NCBI GenBank assembly: GCA_021803885.1
Contig: JAJZKY010000284.1
Location: 1 to 6,342 of the forward strand
Reading direction: 5' to 3'
Length of the DNA: 6,342 nt
Source: Planctomycetota bacterium
GTDB lineage: Bacteria; Planctomycetota; Phycisphaerae; WQYP01; JAJZKY01
Positions 1 through 6,254 of this stretch are shown here, one piece after another. The notes under the pieces are model-generated. The model made no database searches. It was not told where the DNA came from and saw only the letters and a list, made by a program, of their open reading frames with translations. Within the stretch, counting starts at the first letter, position 1, and every line of letters begins with the position of its first letter. Both the position numbers and the translations under genes were made by a program.

Positions 1-1457
1 TGATCAACGATACGAACACGCAGGAGTCTCCCATCCAATTTGGAACCGATGGCTGGCGCGCCGTCATTGCTGACGGCTTCACCTTCGCCAACGTGCGCAC
101 GGTGGCAGCAGCCATTGCCCATTACATTTTGGATTGCGAAGAGCCGCAACACGGCCTTTGCATTGGCTACGACACACGCTTTGCTTCCGCGCGTTTTGCG
201 CGCGCTGTGGCAGAGGTGGTCGCCAGCGCAGGCATTGCCGTGTACTTGGCCGATCGCATCACACCGACGCCCGCTCTGTCGTACGCCGTGCGCGCGCGCG
301 GTGCGGCGGGCGGCGTCATGATCACCTCCAGCCACAATCCCAGCCAATGGAATGGCGTCAAGTACAAGGCAAGCTATGGCGGCTCCGGCAGTCCCAAGAT
401 CATCGCTGCGATTGAATCCCGCTTGCGGCGTCCACTGCCTGCCTCCAGCACGCCAGCATCCATCACAATGGTGGATTTTTGTCCGCCCTACGTGGAAGCC
501 ATCACGCGCTTCGCAGACGTCGGCGCCATTGCGCAAAGCGGGCACCGCTTTTTAATCGATAGCTTGCACGGCGCGGGCGCGGGCATCTTGGCGGGCATCT
601 TCACCCAAGCGGGCATTGCCTTCGCGCAAATCCACAGTGAGCCAGACCCGCTCTTCGGCGGTCTGCACCCGGAACCCATCCCTCCGCATACACACGCTGC
701 ACAACAAGCCGTGGTGGCAGAGCGCTGCGCTGCCGGATGGATCACCGATGGCGACGCCGACCGCATTGGTGCCGTCGATGAACATGGCCATTACGTCGAT
801 TCGCACAAAATTTTCTGCATCCTGCTACGTTGGCTGCTCCAGCGCAAGCAATGGCCGGGCGACGTCGTGCGCTCGCTCAACGTAACGCGCATGGCCGACC
901 GCATCTGCGCTCAACACGGACGCACGCTGCATCAGGTGGGCGTCGGCTTCAAATACATCTGCGATCTCATGCTCGGCGGCAACATTCTCATCGGCGGGGA
1001 GGAGTCGGGCGGCATCGGCATCGCGCGCCATCTGCCAGAGCGCGACGGCCTGCTGAATGCGCTGCTCCTGGCCAACGTCATGGCCGACGAGCGCAAAACG
1101 CTCGGCGAACTCGTGACCGATTTGCAACGTGAATATGGCGCGCACTTTTACGATCGCATTGACCTGCATCTGCCCGAGGCCACCAAACAAGCGGTGATGG
1201 CGCATCTGCGCGCAGACATCCGCGAATTTGCGTCCATGGCCGTCGAGCGCGTCGAAACCAAGGACGGCGTGCTGCTGTTTCTCAACAACCCTGCGGCGGC
1301 CAAGCTGCCCAATGCCGCGCAGACCTGGCTGCTCTTTCGTGCTTCTGGCACGGAGCCGTTGCTGCGTCTATACTGCGAATCCTGTGCGCCGGAGTCGGTA
1401 CAGGCCTTGCTGCACGCTGCACGAGAGTTCGCACTTTCTTTTGGAGAAAATCATTGA
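1..1457 (+). CDS. Phosphoglucomutase/phosphomannomutase family protein (5' edge cut)
   Basis: Alpha-D-phosphohexomutase that should interconvert hexose 1- and 6-phosphates (glucose or mannose) in the cytoplasm through a phosphoserine. The open frame reaches the left edge. The window begins TG, so one base outside could make an NTG start directly before ATC AAC GAT; counting that as residue 1 gives about 485 residues, normal for the family. The N-terminal block FGTDGWRAVIADGFTF (14-29) is clearly part of the protein, so the GTG at 93 is not the start. Visible motifs are ITSSHNPSQWNG with the catalytic Ser near 111, the Mg2+ loop DGDADRIG near 250-257, the sugar-binding loop GGEESGGIG near 332-340, and the C-terminal phosphate loop RASGTEP near 447-453. 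All four active-site loops are intact. The VGFKYI block resembles the bacterial PGM/PMM branch. Substrate preference cannot be read from sequence. The stop overlaps the next gene. Confidence 0.95.
   Translation, partial: INDTNTQESPIQFGTDGWRAVIADGFTFANVRTVAAAIAHYILDCEEPQHGLCIGYDTRFASARFARAVAEVVASAGIAVYLADRITPTPALSYAVRARGAAGGVMITSSHNPSQWNGVKYKASYGGSGSPKIIAAIESRLRRPLPASSTPASITMVDFCPPYVEAITRFADVGAIAQSGHRFLIDSLHGAGAGILAGIFTQAGIAFAQIHSEPDPLFGGLHPEPIPPHTHAAQQAVVAERCAAGWITDGDADRIGAVDEHGHYVDSHKIFCILLRWLLQRKQWPGDVVRSLNVTRMADRICAQHGRTLHQVGVGFKYICDLMLGGNILIGGEESGGIGIARHLPERDGLLNALLLANVMADERKTLGELVTDLQREYGAHFYDRIDLHLPEATKQAVMAHLRADIREFASMAVERVETKDGVLLFLNNPAAAKLPNAAQTWLLFRASGTEPLLRLYCESCAPESVQALLHAAREFALSFGENH
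1443..1446 (+). promoter_or_regulatory. Ribosome binding site deciding the TTG start of the HAD gene
   Basis: GGAG lies inside the last codons of the mutase, 7 nt before TTG at 1454. This normal spacing supports TTG, overlapping the mutase TGA stop, as the start of the HAD gene. The next plausible in-frame starts (GTG at 1484, ATG at 1505) would remove the strand leading to the catalytic Asp or the motif itself. Confidence 0.65.
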
Positions 1458-2137
1458 CGGTTCTGCAAAATGTACGCGTAGAAGTGAGCGGCCTGCTCTT
1501 CGATATGGATGGCGTATTGATGAGTTCCCTCGGCTCGGTTGAACGAAGCTGGAGTAAGTTCGCCGAGCTGCACGGCATCGATCCACAGCGCACCATCCAA
1601 GTCGCACATGGACGACGCGCCATGGAGACCATTCAAATGTTGCTGCCGCACGTGGATGCAGCCAAGGAATTGCGTGTCATTGAGCAACTCGAAGTCGAGG
1701 ACACCGAAGGTCTGATCTTGCTGCCGGGCGTTCTGGACTTGCTACGCTCGCTGCCCGCCGATGCGTGGACGATCGTCACCAGCGCCACCGCCCGGCTGGC
1801 AGAGAGTCGCCTGGCCTGCGCCGGCATCACGCCGCCTGCACGCTTTATCACTTCGGAAATGGTCGCCAACGGAAAGCCGCACCCAGAGCCGTATCAACGT
1901 GGCGCGGAACTGCTCGGCTTGGCCCCGCAGGATTGCCTCGTGATTGAAGACGCTCCCGCAGGTGTGGCCGCGGGCAAGGCTGCAGGCTGCTCCGTTCTGG
2001 CCCTGCTGACCACGCACGCGCCCGAAACCCTTACCGCTGCCGACTGGTGCATCCCCACGTTGGCCGATTTGCGCTTGGAAACTGTCCTCAGCGCAGGACA
2101 GCGTGGCAGGCTGCAATTTTCCATCGCAGGAAGATAG
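1454..2137 (+). CDS. HAD-superfamily sugar/polyol phosphatase-like hydrolase (beta-PGM-like subfamily)
   Basis: A 227-residue cytoplasmic HAD subfamily IA enzyme with a small helical cap. Catalytic motifs are complete: motif I LLFDMDG with nucleophile D17 and acid/base D19; motif II VTSAT (Thr109/Ser110); motif III Lys141 in NGKPHPEPY; and motif IV IEDAPAG with E165 and D166 for Mg2+. The cap carries HGRRAMETI (52-60), a substrate-contact block of the kind found in sugar- and glycerol-phosphate phosphatases such as YfbT and yeast GPP, so phosphatase activity on a small phosphorylated sugar or polyol is more likely than mutase activity. After DMDGVL the usual V-D-S is M-S-S, which I recall from acidobacterial homologues. 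The TTG start overlaps the mutase stop by 4 nt (TTGA) and has GGAG 7 nt upstream, indicating one transcript and likely translational coupling. The physical link suggests a job near hexose-phosphate metabolism, but the substrate is unknown. Confidence 0.9.
   Translation: MTVLQNVRVEVSGLLFDMDGVLMSSLGSVERSWSKFAELHGIDPQRTIQVAHGRRAMETIQMLLPHVDAAKELRVIEQLEVEDTEGLILLPGVLDLLRSLPADAWTIVTSATARLAESRLACAGITPPARFITSEMVANGKPHPEPYQRGAELLGLAPQDCLVIEDAPAGVAAGKAAGCSVLALLTTHAPETLTAADWCIPTLADLRLETVLSAGQRGRLQFSIAGR
2082..2101. repeat. Perfect 7-bp inverted repeat (hairpin) in the 3' end of the HAD gene
   Basis: CTGTCCT (2082-2088) and AGGACAG (2095-2101) are exact reverse complements around a 6-nt loop CAGCGC. 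Read on the minus strand it lies about 80 nt past the methyltransferase stop and is followed by TTTCC, so it could be a weak terminator for the leftward genes. On the plus strand it is followed only by a distant TTTT at 2117-2120. The T-tract is too short to be confident, and a chance coding-sequence palindrome is a fair alternative. Confidence 0.25.
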
Positions 2138-2180
2138 TCATTGGATTTTGCGCGTGGCCGTTCCTCGACGCGCGCAGAAC

Positions 2181-3032
2181 TCACCGCGTGGAGAGCCACC
2201 AACCTTGGCCGTGGAACCAGCAATGCTCATCCGGTGCGTCATTGCGATGGAGCGACTTCACTTGGGTCCACGTGCCACGGCGGAAGGCCTCTGTCAGCCG
2301 CGCTGCCGTGGACTCGTCTTGCGCTCCCATGCAGGGAACAAACCGCGCCTGCACCAAAAATTCTGCCGAGTACGCTCCGCTTTCCTGCTTGGTGACCAGA
2401 AGCAGCGCACCCACGCCGTCCGCAGGAGCCAGCGGAAACAGCAGCCGCCCCTTAGGCCGCAGCGCATCCAACCACAAAGCCAGTGGAGCGTTTGCGCCCG
2501 CGTTCACGTAGATTTTGTCGCAGGCCGGCAAGGGACCCTCCGCGCCCGAGCGGGCATGCACGGTTACGGAAGCAAAGCTGGACAGATTTTTCTGCGCGCG
2601 CTGCGCCAAGTCCAAATCGATCTCATACGCATCGACTGTGCCCGCTGCTCCAGCCAGCTTAGCCAGCACCGTGGTGTAGTAGCCGCTGCCCGCGCCGATG
2701 TGTACGATGCGGTCTCCCGCTTGCGGGGCGAGCGCGGCCAGGCAAAAGGCATGCAGAATGGGTTGGCCATTGTTCAGTGGCTCGTCCCGCCCCAGGGAAA
2801 CCACAATGTCCTGATATAAAAACGCAGGATCGTCTGAAGGAATTTCGATGTAGCCCACCGGGGTGTAGACCTTCCACGGCAAGGGGCCAACGAATTGTTC
2901 GCGCGGCGTGGATGCCAGCGCTGCCTCCAGCGCACTGCCGGGCGCAATGCCCGCACTGGCCGTCACCAACTGAGCGAAAAATGAGCGGTGCGCCTGAATG
3001 CGCGCGTTGAACTCGGTCGGCTCGCGTTCCAT
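2181..3032 (-). CDS. Protein-L-isoaspartate O-methyltransferase-like SAM methyltransferase
   Basis: A 283-residue class I SAM-dependent methyltransferase of the PCMT type, which methylates L-isoaspartyl residues in damaged proteins so they can revert to aspartate. The N-terminal part has STPREQFVGPLPW (41-53) and YQDIVVSLGRDEPLNNGQP (73-91), the family's substrate-side region. The SAM site is seen as motif I HIGAGSGYYTTVLAKL (111-126), the acidic post-strand-2 residue in DAYEIDLD (134-141), and DKIYVNAGA (172-180). It is longer than the roughly 210 residues of classical Pcm, and the central block reads LNNGQPILHA where classical enzymes have GQTIS-type sequence, so it belongs to a divergent PCMT branch whose true substrate is less certain. 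ATG at 3032 has GGAGGAG 4 nt upstream. It is last in a leftward series, 48 nt after the small membrane protein, and converges on the HAD gene with a 43-bp gap. Confidence 0.85.
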   Translation of the reverse strand: MEREPTEFNARIQAHRSFFAQLVTASAGIAPGSALEAALASTPREQFVGPLPWKVYTPVGYIEIPSDDPAFLYQDIVVSLGRDEPLNNGQPILHAFCLAALAPQAGDRIVHIGAGSGYYTTVLAKLAGAAGTVDAYEIDLDLAQRAQKNLSSFASVTVHARSGAEGPLPACDKIYVNAGANAPLALWLDALRPKGRLLFPLAPADGVGALLLVTKQESGAYSAEFLVQARFVPCMGAQDESTAARLTEAFRRGTWTQVKSLHRNDAPDEHCWFHGQGWWLSTR

Positions 3033-3036
3033 TGTG

Positions 3037-3043
3037 CTCCTCC
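3037..3043 (-). promoter_or_regulatory. Strong ribosome binding site of the isoaspartate methyltransferase gene
   Basis: The minus strand reads GGAGGAG, then CACA, then ATG. This near-perfect Shine-Dalgarno sequence fixes the start at 3032 and contrasts with the weak or absent sites of the other leftward genes, suggesting independent and stronger translation. Confidence 0.7.
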
Positions 3044-3080
3044 AACGTGGGCGTGCGTACAGGTTTGACTGAGGAAACGG

Positions 3081-3515
3081 CTATCGCAACCGTCGCAAAA
3101 TCTGCGGGCGGATTAGATAAAAGAAAAAGACAAAATTCACCAGCGTCAGCACCCAGTATTGCGACATGTGGTAACGCAGGATGCTGTAGACACCGAAGGT
3201 GCTCGACAAGAAGGCCGCCGCCAGGGCCAGCGCCCATCCCCAGCGGCGCAGGCGCAGCAGGCCCAGGCCCGCCAAGGCCAGCAGCGTGGCAATGGCCAGC
3301 ACGGACAACCGCGTGGAGTGGCCGGGAAATTGCCCCTTGAAGACTCCCGCCACACCGATTAACGACTCCACCAGCAGCCAGAGCGCGATGGCGGCCACGC
3401 CGGGCAGCGCAGTGGGTTGGGCTGGCGTATCCGTTGCAGTCGACTCTGTGGACTCTGTTTCCTCAGCGGCGTGCGTGCCAAGGTTTTGCGAATGGTTCGT
3501 GTCTTGTTGGCTCAT
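3081..3515 (-). CDS. Small four-helix membrane protein, unknown function
   Basis: I do not recognise a family. The 144-residue product begins with about 35 polar, Ser/Thr/Glu-rich, probably disordered residues, including an EST-EST repeat near 21-26. Four hydrophobic stretches follow at roughly 38-58, 71-88, 92-113 and 121-136, so an inner-membrane protein is expected. The loop between helices 2 and 3 (RLRRW, 88-92) and the tail (RPQILRRLR, 136-144) are rich in Arg. By the positive-inside rule these face the cytoplasm, which also puts the N-terminus there. No catalytic or metal-binding motif is visible. The ATG overlaps the stop of the cytochrome c gene (ATGA, 3512-3515). The sequence just upstream on the minus strand (CTTGCATACTTT) has no Shine-Dalgarno, so translation probably depends on ribosomes finishing the cytochrome. 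That tight coupling suggests the two products act together or at matched levels. Confidence 0.8.
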   Translation of the reverse strand: MSQQDTNHSQNLGTHAAEETESTESTATDTPAQPTALPGVAAIALWLLVESLIGVAGVFKGQFPGHSTRLSVLAIATLLALAGLGLLRLRRWGWALALAAAFLSSTFGVYSILRYHMSQYWVLTLVNFVFFFYLIRPQILRRLR

Positions 3516-3934
3516 AAAGTATGCAAGTAGGCCAGCAGCGCCTGCATCTGCTCTTCGTTCAAATCGTTGCCGAAGGCGGGCATCATGTTGCGGCCATGTT
3601 CGATGACAGAACGAACGCGATCATCATTGGCCGGTGCGCCGCTGGGCAAATAGGGCTGCTTGTAAAGCGCCTGCAGGCCCGGCCCATGCAGCGCGCGTGT
3701 GGAGTTGGCGTTGTGGCAGCGAGCGCAGTTGGCCTGGAAGATCCCGTGGCCCTGCCGCTCCACGGGCGTCAGTTGGTCGAGCGGCTTGGAAGGCGGCAAA
3801 TGGCGACAGCCTGCGGCGATCAGCACCAGCACACACGCTACTGCACCCAGTCGAGCTCTTGCGCCGAGCCATGCTGTCGCCCTTCCCGACGCAAACTGCC
3901 TGTCTAGTTTTTTTTGACCCGCGCGAATCTGCAA
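3512..3934 (-). CDS. Single-haem c-type cytochrome, predicted lipoprotein
   Basis: A 140-residue class I cytochrome c, an electron carrier outside the cytoplasmic membrane. The N-terminal hydrophobic stretch (30-42) ends in LIAAGC, a lipobox placing the lipidated Cys at 43, so the mature protein should be membrane-anchored in the periplasm. The haem site is CARCH (C70, C73, H74), and the likely distal ligand is Met118 in GRNMMPAFG; the closing LNEEQMQALLAYLHTL helix is typical of the fold. No partner redox enzyme is present nearby. The only usable in-frame start is TTG at 3934: upstream the frame is open to 3974 without ATG, GTG or TTG. AGGAG lies 10 nt before it and GGAG only 2 nt before. 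This gives an unusually long n-region of about 30 residues, interrupted by an A8 run (3908-3915) encoding QKK. It follows the DUF6526 gene after 39 nt and overlaps the next gene by 4 nt. Confidence 0.88.
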   Translation of the reverse strand: MQIRAGQKKLDRQFASGRATAWLGARARLGAVACVLVLIAAGCRHLPPSKPLDQLTPVERQGHGIFQANCARCHNANSTRALHGPGLQALYKQPYLPSGAPANDDRVRSVIEHGRNMMPAFGNDLNEEQMQALLAYLHTL

Positions 3935-3973
3935 AGCTCCGGCTCTCCTGCCTCCACTATAAGCTGCGCGCAG

Positions 3974-4411
3974 CTAGACGCGGAAGTAATCGGCGCGCCA
4001 GTTCTGAATGGCCTGCTTGATCTGCTTCTGCGTCAACTTCTCTTGCAGCGTGCGCGCCACCAGCGCTGGAATTTCCGCATCCGGGGCAAAGCGCAGACCG
4101 ACAAGCTGGCTCTCGCTCAACTCCCCGATGCGGGCACGCAACGGCTCTTGCAACAATGTGCTCAGACGCAGCCGCTCTTCAAGGCGAATTACGCGATCCT
4201 GCACCTTCAGGGAATAGCGACGCGCAGTGCCAAGTATCAGAATAAAAACAAAGGCCAGTAGTGCCAGCCAGCCACTCCATAAATTGGGATGGTGCGCAAA
4301 GTGCGCCAGTGTGGCGATCCAGTTGATAAGCAGCACGGGAATCATGAAGAAATGAAAGGCGGGATCGAAACGCGTGTGGTTGGCGTAGTTCTGTGGCTTA
4401 GGTTGAGACAC
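3974..4411 (-). CDS. DUF6526 family membrane protein
   Basis: A 145-residue conserved protein of unknown function. The layout matches DUF6526 proteins as I recall them from Acidobacteria and Bacteroidetes: an N-terminal QNYANHTRFDPAFHF block (6-20), two transmembrane helices at about 20-40 and 45-62, a charged helix LKVQDRVIRLEERLR (68-82), then GLRFAPDAEIPALV (104-117) and a C-terminal QKQIKQAIQNWRADYFRV. The soluble helical half after about residue 65 is probably cytoplasmic and may form a coiled coil. The start is GTG at 4411, with GGAG at 4419-4422 giving 7-nt spacing. It heads the DUF6526-cytochrome c-membrane protein group and lies 112 nt after dacB. A possible terminator hairpin lies in that gap directly before the gene. 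No biochemical role is known to me. Confidence 0.85.
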   Translation of the reverse strand: MSQPKPQNYANHTRFDPAFHFFMIPVLLINWIATLAHFAHHPNLWSGWLALLAFVFILILGTARRYSLKVQDRVIRLEERLRLSTLLQEPLRARIGELSESQLVGLRFAPDAEIPALVARTLQEKLTQKQIKQAIQNWRADYFRV

Positions 4412-4418
4412 GGCAACA

Positions 4419-4422
4419 CTCC
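4419..4422 (-). promoter_or_regulatory. Ribosome binding site deciding the GTG start of the DUF6526 gene
   Basis: GGAG on the minus strand ends 7 nt before GTG at 4411. The spacing and the conserved Asn-His-Thr-Arg block close behind make GTG the probable start. It begins only 5 nt after the T-tract of the hairpin at 4428-4453. Confidence 0.55.
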
Positions 4423-4427
4423 GGGCG

Positions 4428-4453
4428 AAAAATCGCGCAGCCTAAGCATGCGC
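4428..4453 (-). terminator. Possible Rho-independent terminator or attenuator between dacB and the DUF6526 gene
   Basis: On the minus strand GCGCATGC, loop TTAG and GCTGCGC form a 7-bp stem with one bulged T, followed by GATTTTTCG. The strong GC stem, tetraloop and T5 tract fit an intrinsic terminator about 70 nt after the dacB stop (4524). Against it, the stem is short, the T-tract is brief, and it sits right on the DUF6526 ribosome binding site, leaving no room for a promoter between them. It may instead attenuate readthrough from dacB or a promoter in the dacB 3' region. Confidence 0.4.
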
Positions 4454-4523
4454 CGCGCGCGGGCCGCAAGGCAAGAAAAATTTTGAAGAATGCCCCCATC
4501 CTCCTCGCGCTGCACCGGTCCGC

Positions 4524-6131
4524 TCAGTTGGCTGCGGCGATCGCGGCCACAATAGCATCGATCGTGCGTGCAGCTTGAGGGGAGCCATCGGCGGCTTTGG
4601 CATCGGGACGTTCATCATTGCAAAGAATCGAGAAAGCGAGCAGCTTGCCGCTGCGGGCGCGCACATAGCCGCTCAGCGCAGAAACTTCGCGCAGCGTTCC
4701 CGTCTTGGCAAAGACGCGGCCCTGCAACGGCGTGCGAAAGAAGCGTCCGGCCAGCGAACCATCCACACCACCCACGGGCAGAGTGGCGCGGAACTGCGCG
4801 CCCCAGGGCTGCGCGGCCACATACCGCAACAACTGCGTGAAAGCGCGCGGCGTGATGCGATCTTGTGTGGACATACCGGAGCCGTCATAGAAAAAAAAGT
4901 CCTGCGCTGGCACGCCTGCATTCACCAAAAACTGCCGCACCACACGCGCTCCCTGCGCAAAGGATCCATCCAGTCCATATTGACGGCCCAGCAAGCGCAG
5001 CATCAACTCTGCGTGCAGATTTTGACTGGCTTTGTTGGTGACGGTGATCTCTTCGCGCAAGGGAACCGAGGTGTGCGTGGTCAGCACCATAGCGCCCTGG
5101 GGCACCGGCGCGGAGCGCAGCGGCACTTGCGCAGGAAGCTCTGTGGGCAGGGTGACGGGTGTGCGCTGCTCGGCAGAAAAATGCTCCGCGTCGGTGGAGA
5201 GGCGATGGCGCGCCAGTGCCTGTCCATCCACGCGCACGCCGCGCGCCTCCAGCATTTGTCGCAATGCGACTGCAACAAACTCCGCCGGGTCGTCGATGGC
5301 CAGCGCCAAGTGCTTGCCCGCGCTGGTCACGGGCAGCGTGCCAAACAAGCGCACAATTTTTGATCCCGGCTGCCGATCCACACCCAACGCGGGCTGCGTG
5401 CCCGGAAACGCCGTGTGCGCGGAGTTTCCCAGCGTGTAGTACTGCGCAGCAAAATCGGGATTCCAAACCACGATGACTGGAGCGCCAGGCTGCGCGCCTG
5501 GAAAAACATTCAGATAGACGGCGTTGTCGTTGATGGTGAGCGCCGAGACCGGAGCGCCATAGCCCCACAGCAGATCGTCCCAAACCCAGCCCGATCCGTA
5601 ACGTTCATCAGAAAAGGCCGTGTCATCGCCAAGAATGTTGCCGGTAATTTCACGTACTCCATGCTGCGTCACCTGATCGGCCAGGGCTTCGAGCGCGGCC
5701 AGCGGCGCAGCGGGGCGCTCGGTGTGCAGCGCGTAGGGATAGGAGCGTCCAGAAAGGGTGGCATCGCCATTGCCTTGCACGATCAGATCGCCGTGCAATC
5801 TGCCCCGCGCATCGATTGCGCCCTGTGCCAGCACGCGCGTCACGGGCTTGGCATCCGGCCCCAGCAACGCCCACGCCGCCGCCGTGGTACACAGCTTGGC
5901 GTTGGAGGCTGGCGCAAACAACTGCGCATCATTCTTCGCGTACACCACATGGCCATCCAGCGTAGTGACGGAGATGCCCCAATGCGCCTGCGCCAAATCG
6001 GGCGCAGCCAGCAGCGCCTCAATGCGATGGGCCAGTTGTGGCGACGGGGTTGCCGCGCGCGGCGCAGCAGAAAGCGAAGGGACAATTCCCATCGGCAGCA
6101 GCAGCAAGGCATACAGCAACCAGCGAGGCAT
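4524..6131 (-). CDS. dacB: D-alanyl-D-alanine carboxypeptidase/endopeptidase, PBP4 (DacB, peptidase S13) type
   Basis: Periplasmic penicillin-binding protein that trims stem-peptide D-Ala and cleaves D-Ala cross-links during peptidoglycan remodelling. From ATG at 6131 the product has 535 residues. It starts with a signal peptide (MPRWLLYALLLLPMG, hydrophobic core 4-17) likely cut near Ala22-Ala23. The three active-site motifs are present: SxxK as S76-N-A-K79, SxN as S369-Q-N371 in NKASQNLHAE, and KTG as K476-T-G478 in FAKTGTL. Other family blocks are GNGDATLSG (120-128), YGSGWVWDDLLWGYGAPVSAL (178-198, near the start of the S13 insert domain) and FYDGSGMS (414-421). It is somewhat longer than E. 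coli PBP4 (477), partly through a Pro-rich stretch near 320-346. The frame stays open 204 nt upstream, but that part is antisense to the next gene and would bury the signal peptide, so 6131 is preferred. No Shine-Dalgarno precedes it; see the promoter entry. Confidence 0.95.
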   Translation of the reverse strand: MPRWLLYALLLLPMGIVPSLSAAPRAATPSPQLAHRIEALLAAPDLAQAHWGISVTTLDGHVVYAKNDAQLFAPASNAKLCTTAAAWALLGPDAKPVTRVLAQGAIDARGRLHGDLIVQGNGDATLSGRSYPYALHTERPAAPLAALEALADQVTQHGVREITGNILGDDTAFSDERYGSGWVWDDLLWGYGAPVSALTINDNAVYLNVFPGAQPGAPVIVVWNPDFAAQYYTLGNSAHTAFPGTQPALGVDRQPGSKIVRLFGTLPVTSAGKHLALAIDDPAEFVAVALRQMLEARGVRVDGQALARHRLSTDAEHFSAEQRTPVTLPTELPAQVPLRSAPVPQGAMVLTTHTSVPLREEITVTNKASQNLHAELMLRLLGRQYGLDGSFAQGARVVRQFLVNAGVPAQDFFFYDGSGMSTQDRITPRAFTQLLRYVAAQPWGAQFRATLPVGGVDGSLAGRFFRTPLQGRVFAKTGTLREVSALSGYVRARSGKLLAFSILCNDERPDAKAADGSPQAARTIDAIVAAIAAAN

Positions 6132-6138
6132 CGCCGCG

Positions 6139-6144
6139 AGTGTA
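6139..6144 (-). promoter_or_regulatory. Candidate -10 box of dacB, placed for a leaderless mRNA
   Basis: TACACT on the minus strand ends 7 nt before the dacB ATG, so transcription would begin at or next to the start codon. The hexamer 17 nt upstream is TTTTTC, a poor -35. A second candidate, GATAAT (6181-6186, minus strand), would give a leader of roughly 40 nt, but that leader would contain no GGAG-like sequence before the ATG. Confidence 0.35.
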
Positions 6145-6242
6145 GCACGCGCCGCGCATCCGAAAAACTCTCTGGAGGAAATTATCTCGGCTCTGTTTGC
6201 TCCGTTTGGAACGGCACCATGCCGCTTGCGCAGCCTTGCCGC

Positions 6243-6248
6243 TACAAT
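6243..6248 (+). promoter_or_regulatory. Candidate -10 box of the folP-like gene, placed for a leaderless mRNA
   Basis: TACAAT matches the sigma-70 -10 consensus at five of six positions and ends 6 nt before ATG at 6255, so the predicted transcript start falls on or beside that A. No Shine-Dalgarno precedes the ATG. The -35 is unclear: TTGCGC at 6226 is only 11 nt away, too close, and the position at 17 nt reads TGCCGC. Confidence 0.45.
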
Positions 6249-6254
6249 CTGTGC

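Larger units (their letters stand above)
6132..6254. promoter_or_regulatory. Divergent promoter region between dacB and the folP-like gene
   Basis: This 123-bp non-coding gap separates two divergent genes, so it must hold both promoters unless one lies inside a neighbour. Each ATG has a -10-like box immediately upstream. A GGAGG at 6174-6178 on the plus strand is not followed at suitable distance by a start codon. I see no clear operator palindrome. Confidence 0.6.

Noticed and set aside
2150..2173. GCGCGT...ACGCGC inverted repeat in the convergent gap as a bidirectional terminator
   Set aside because: The stem is only 6 bp with a 12-nt loop, and no T-tract follows it on either strand.
2103..2819. 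A 238-codon plus-strand frame antisense to the methyltransferase
   Set aside because: The minus strand encodes a clear SAM-binding motif in this stretch; the plus frame gives a low-complexity, Arg/Gln-rich product.
3069..3466. A 10-bp inverted repeat (CTGAGGAAAC at 3069-3078, GTTTCCTCAG at 3457-3466) bracketing most of the small membrane protein gene
   Set aside because: Matches of this length are expected many times by chance in a window this size, and there is no transposase or target duplication.
4453..4462. The palindrome CCGCGCGCGG as an operator
   Set aside because: Low-complexity GC alternation is common across this window and there is no promoter element beside it.
4575..5363. A 262-codon open frame on the plus strand, antisense to dacB
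   Set aside because: It lies wholly inside dacB, whose three catalytic motifs prove the minus strand is coding. The translation is rich in Arg, Gln and His with no domain, as expected from the complement of GC-rich codons.
6174..6178. GGAGG on the plus strand as a ribosome binding site for a small gene in the divergent gap
   Set aside because: No ATG, GTG or TTG follows at a workable distance, and the frame of the folP-like gene has no start until 6219.
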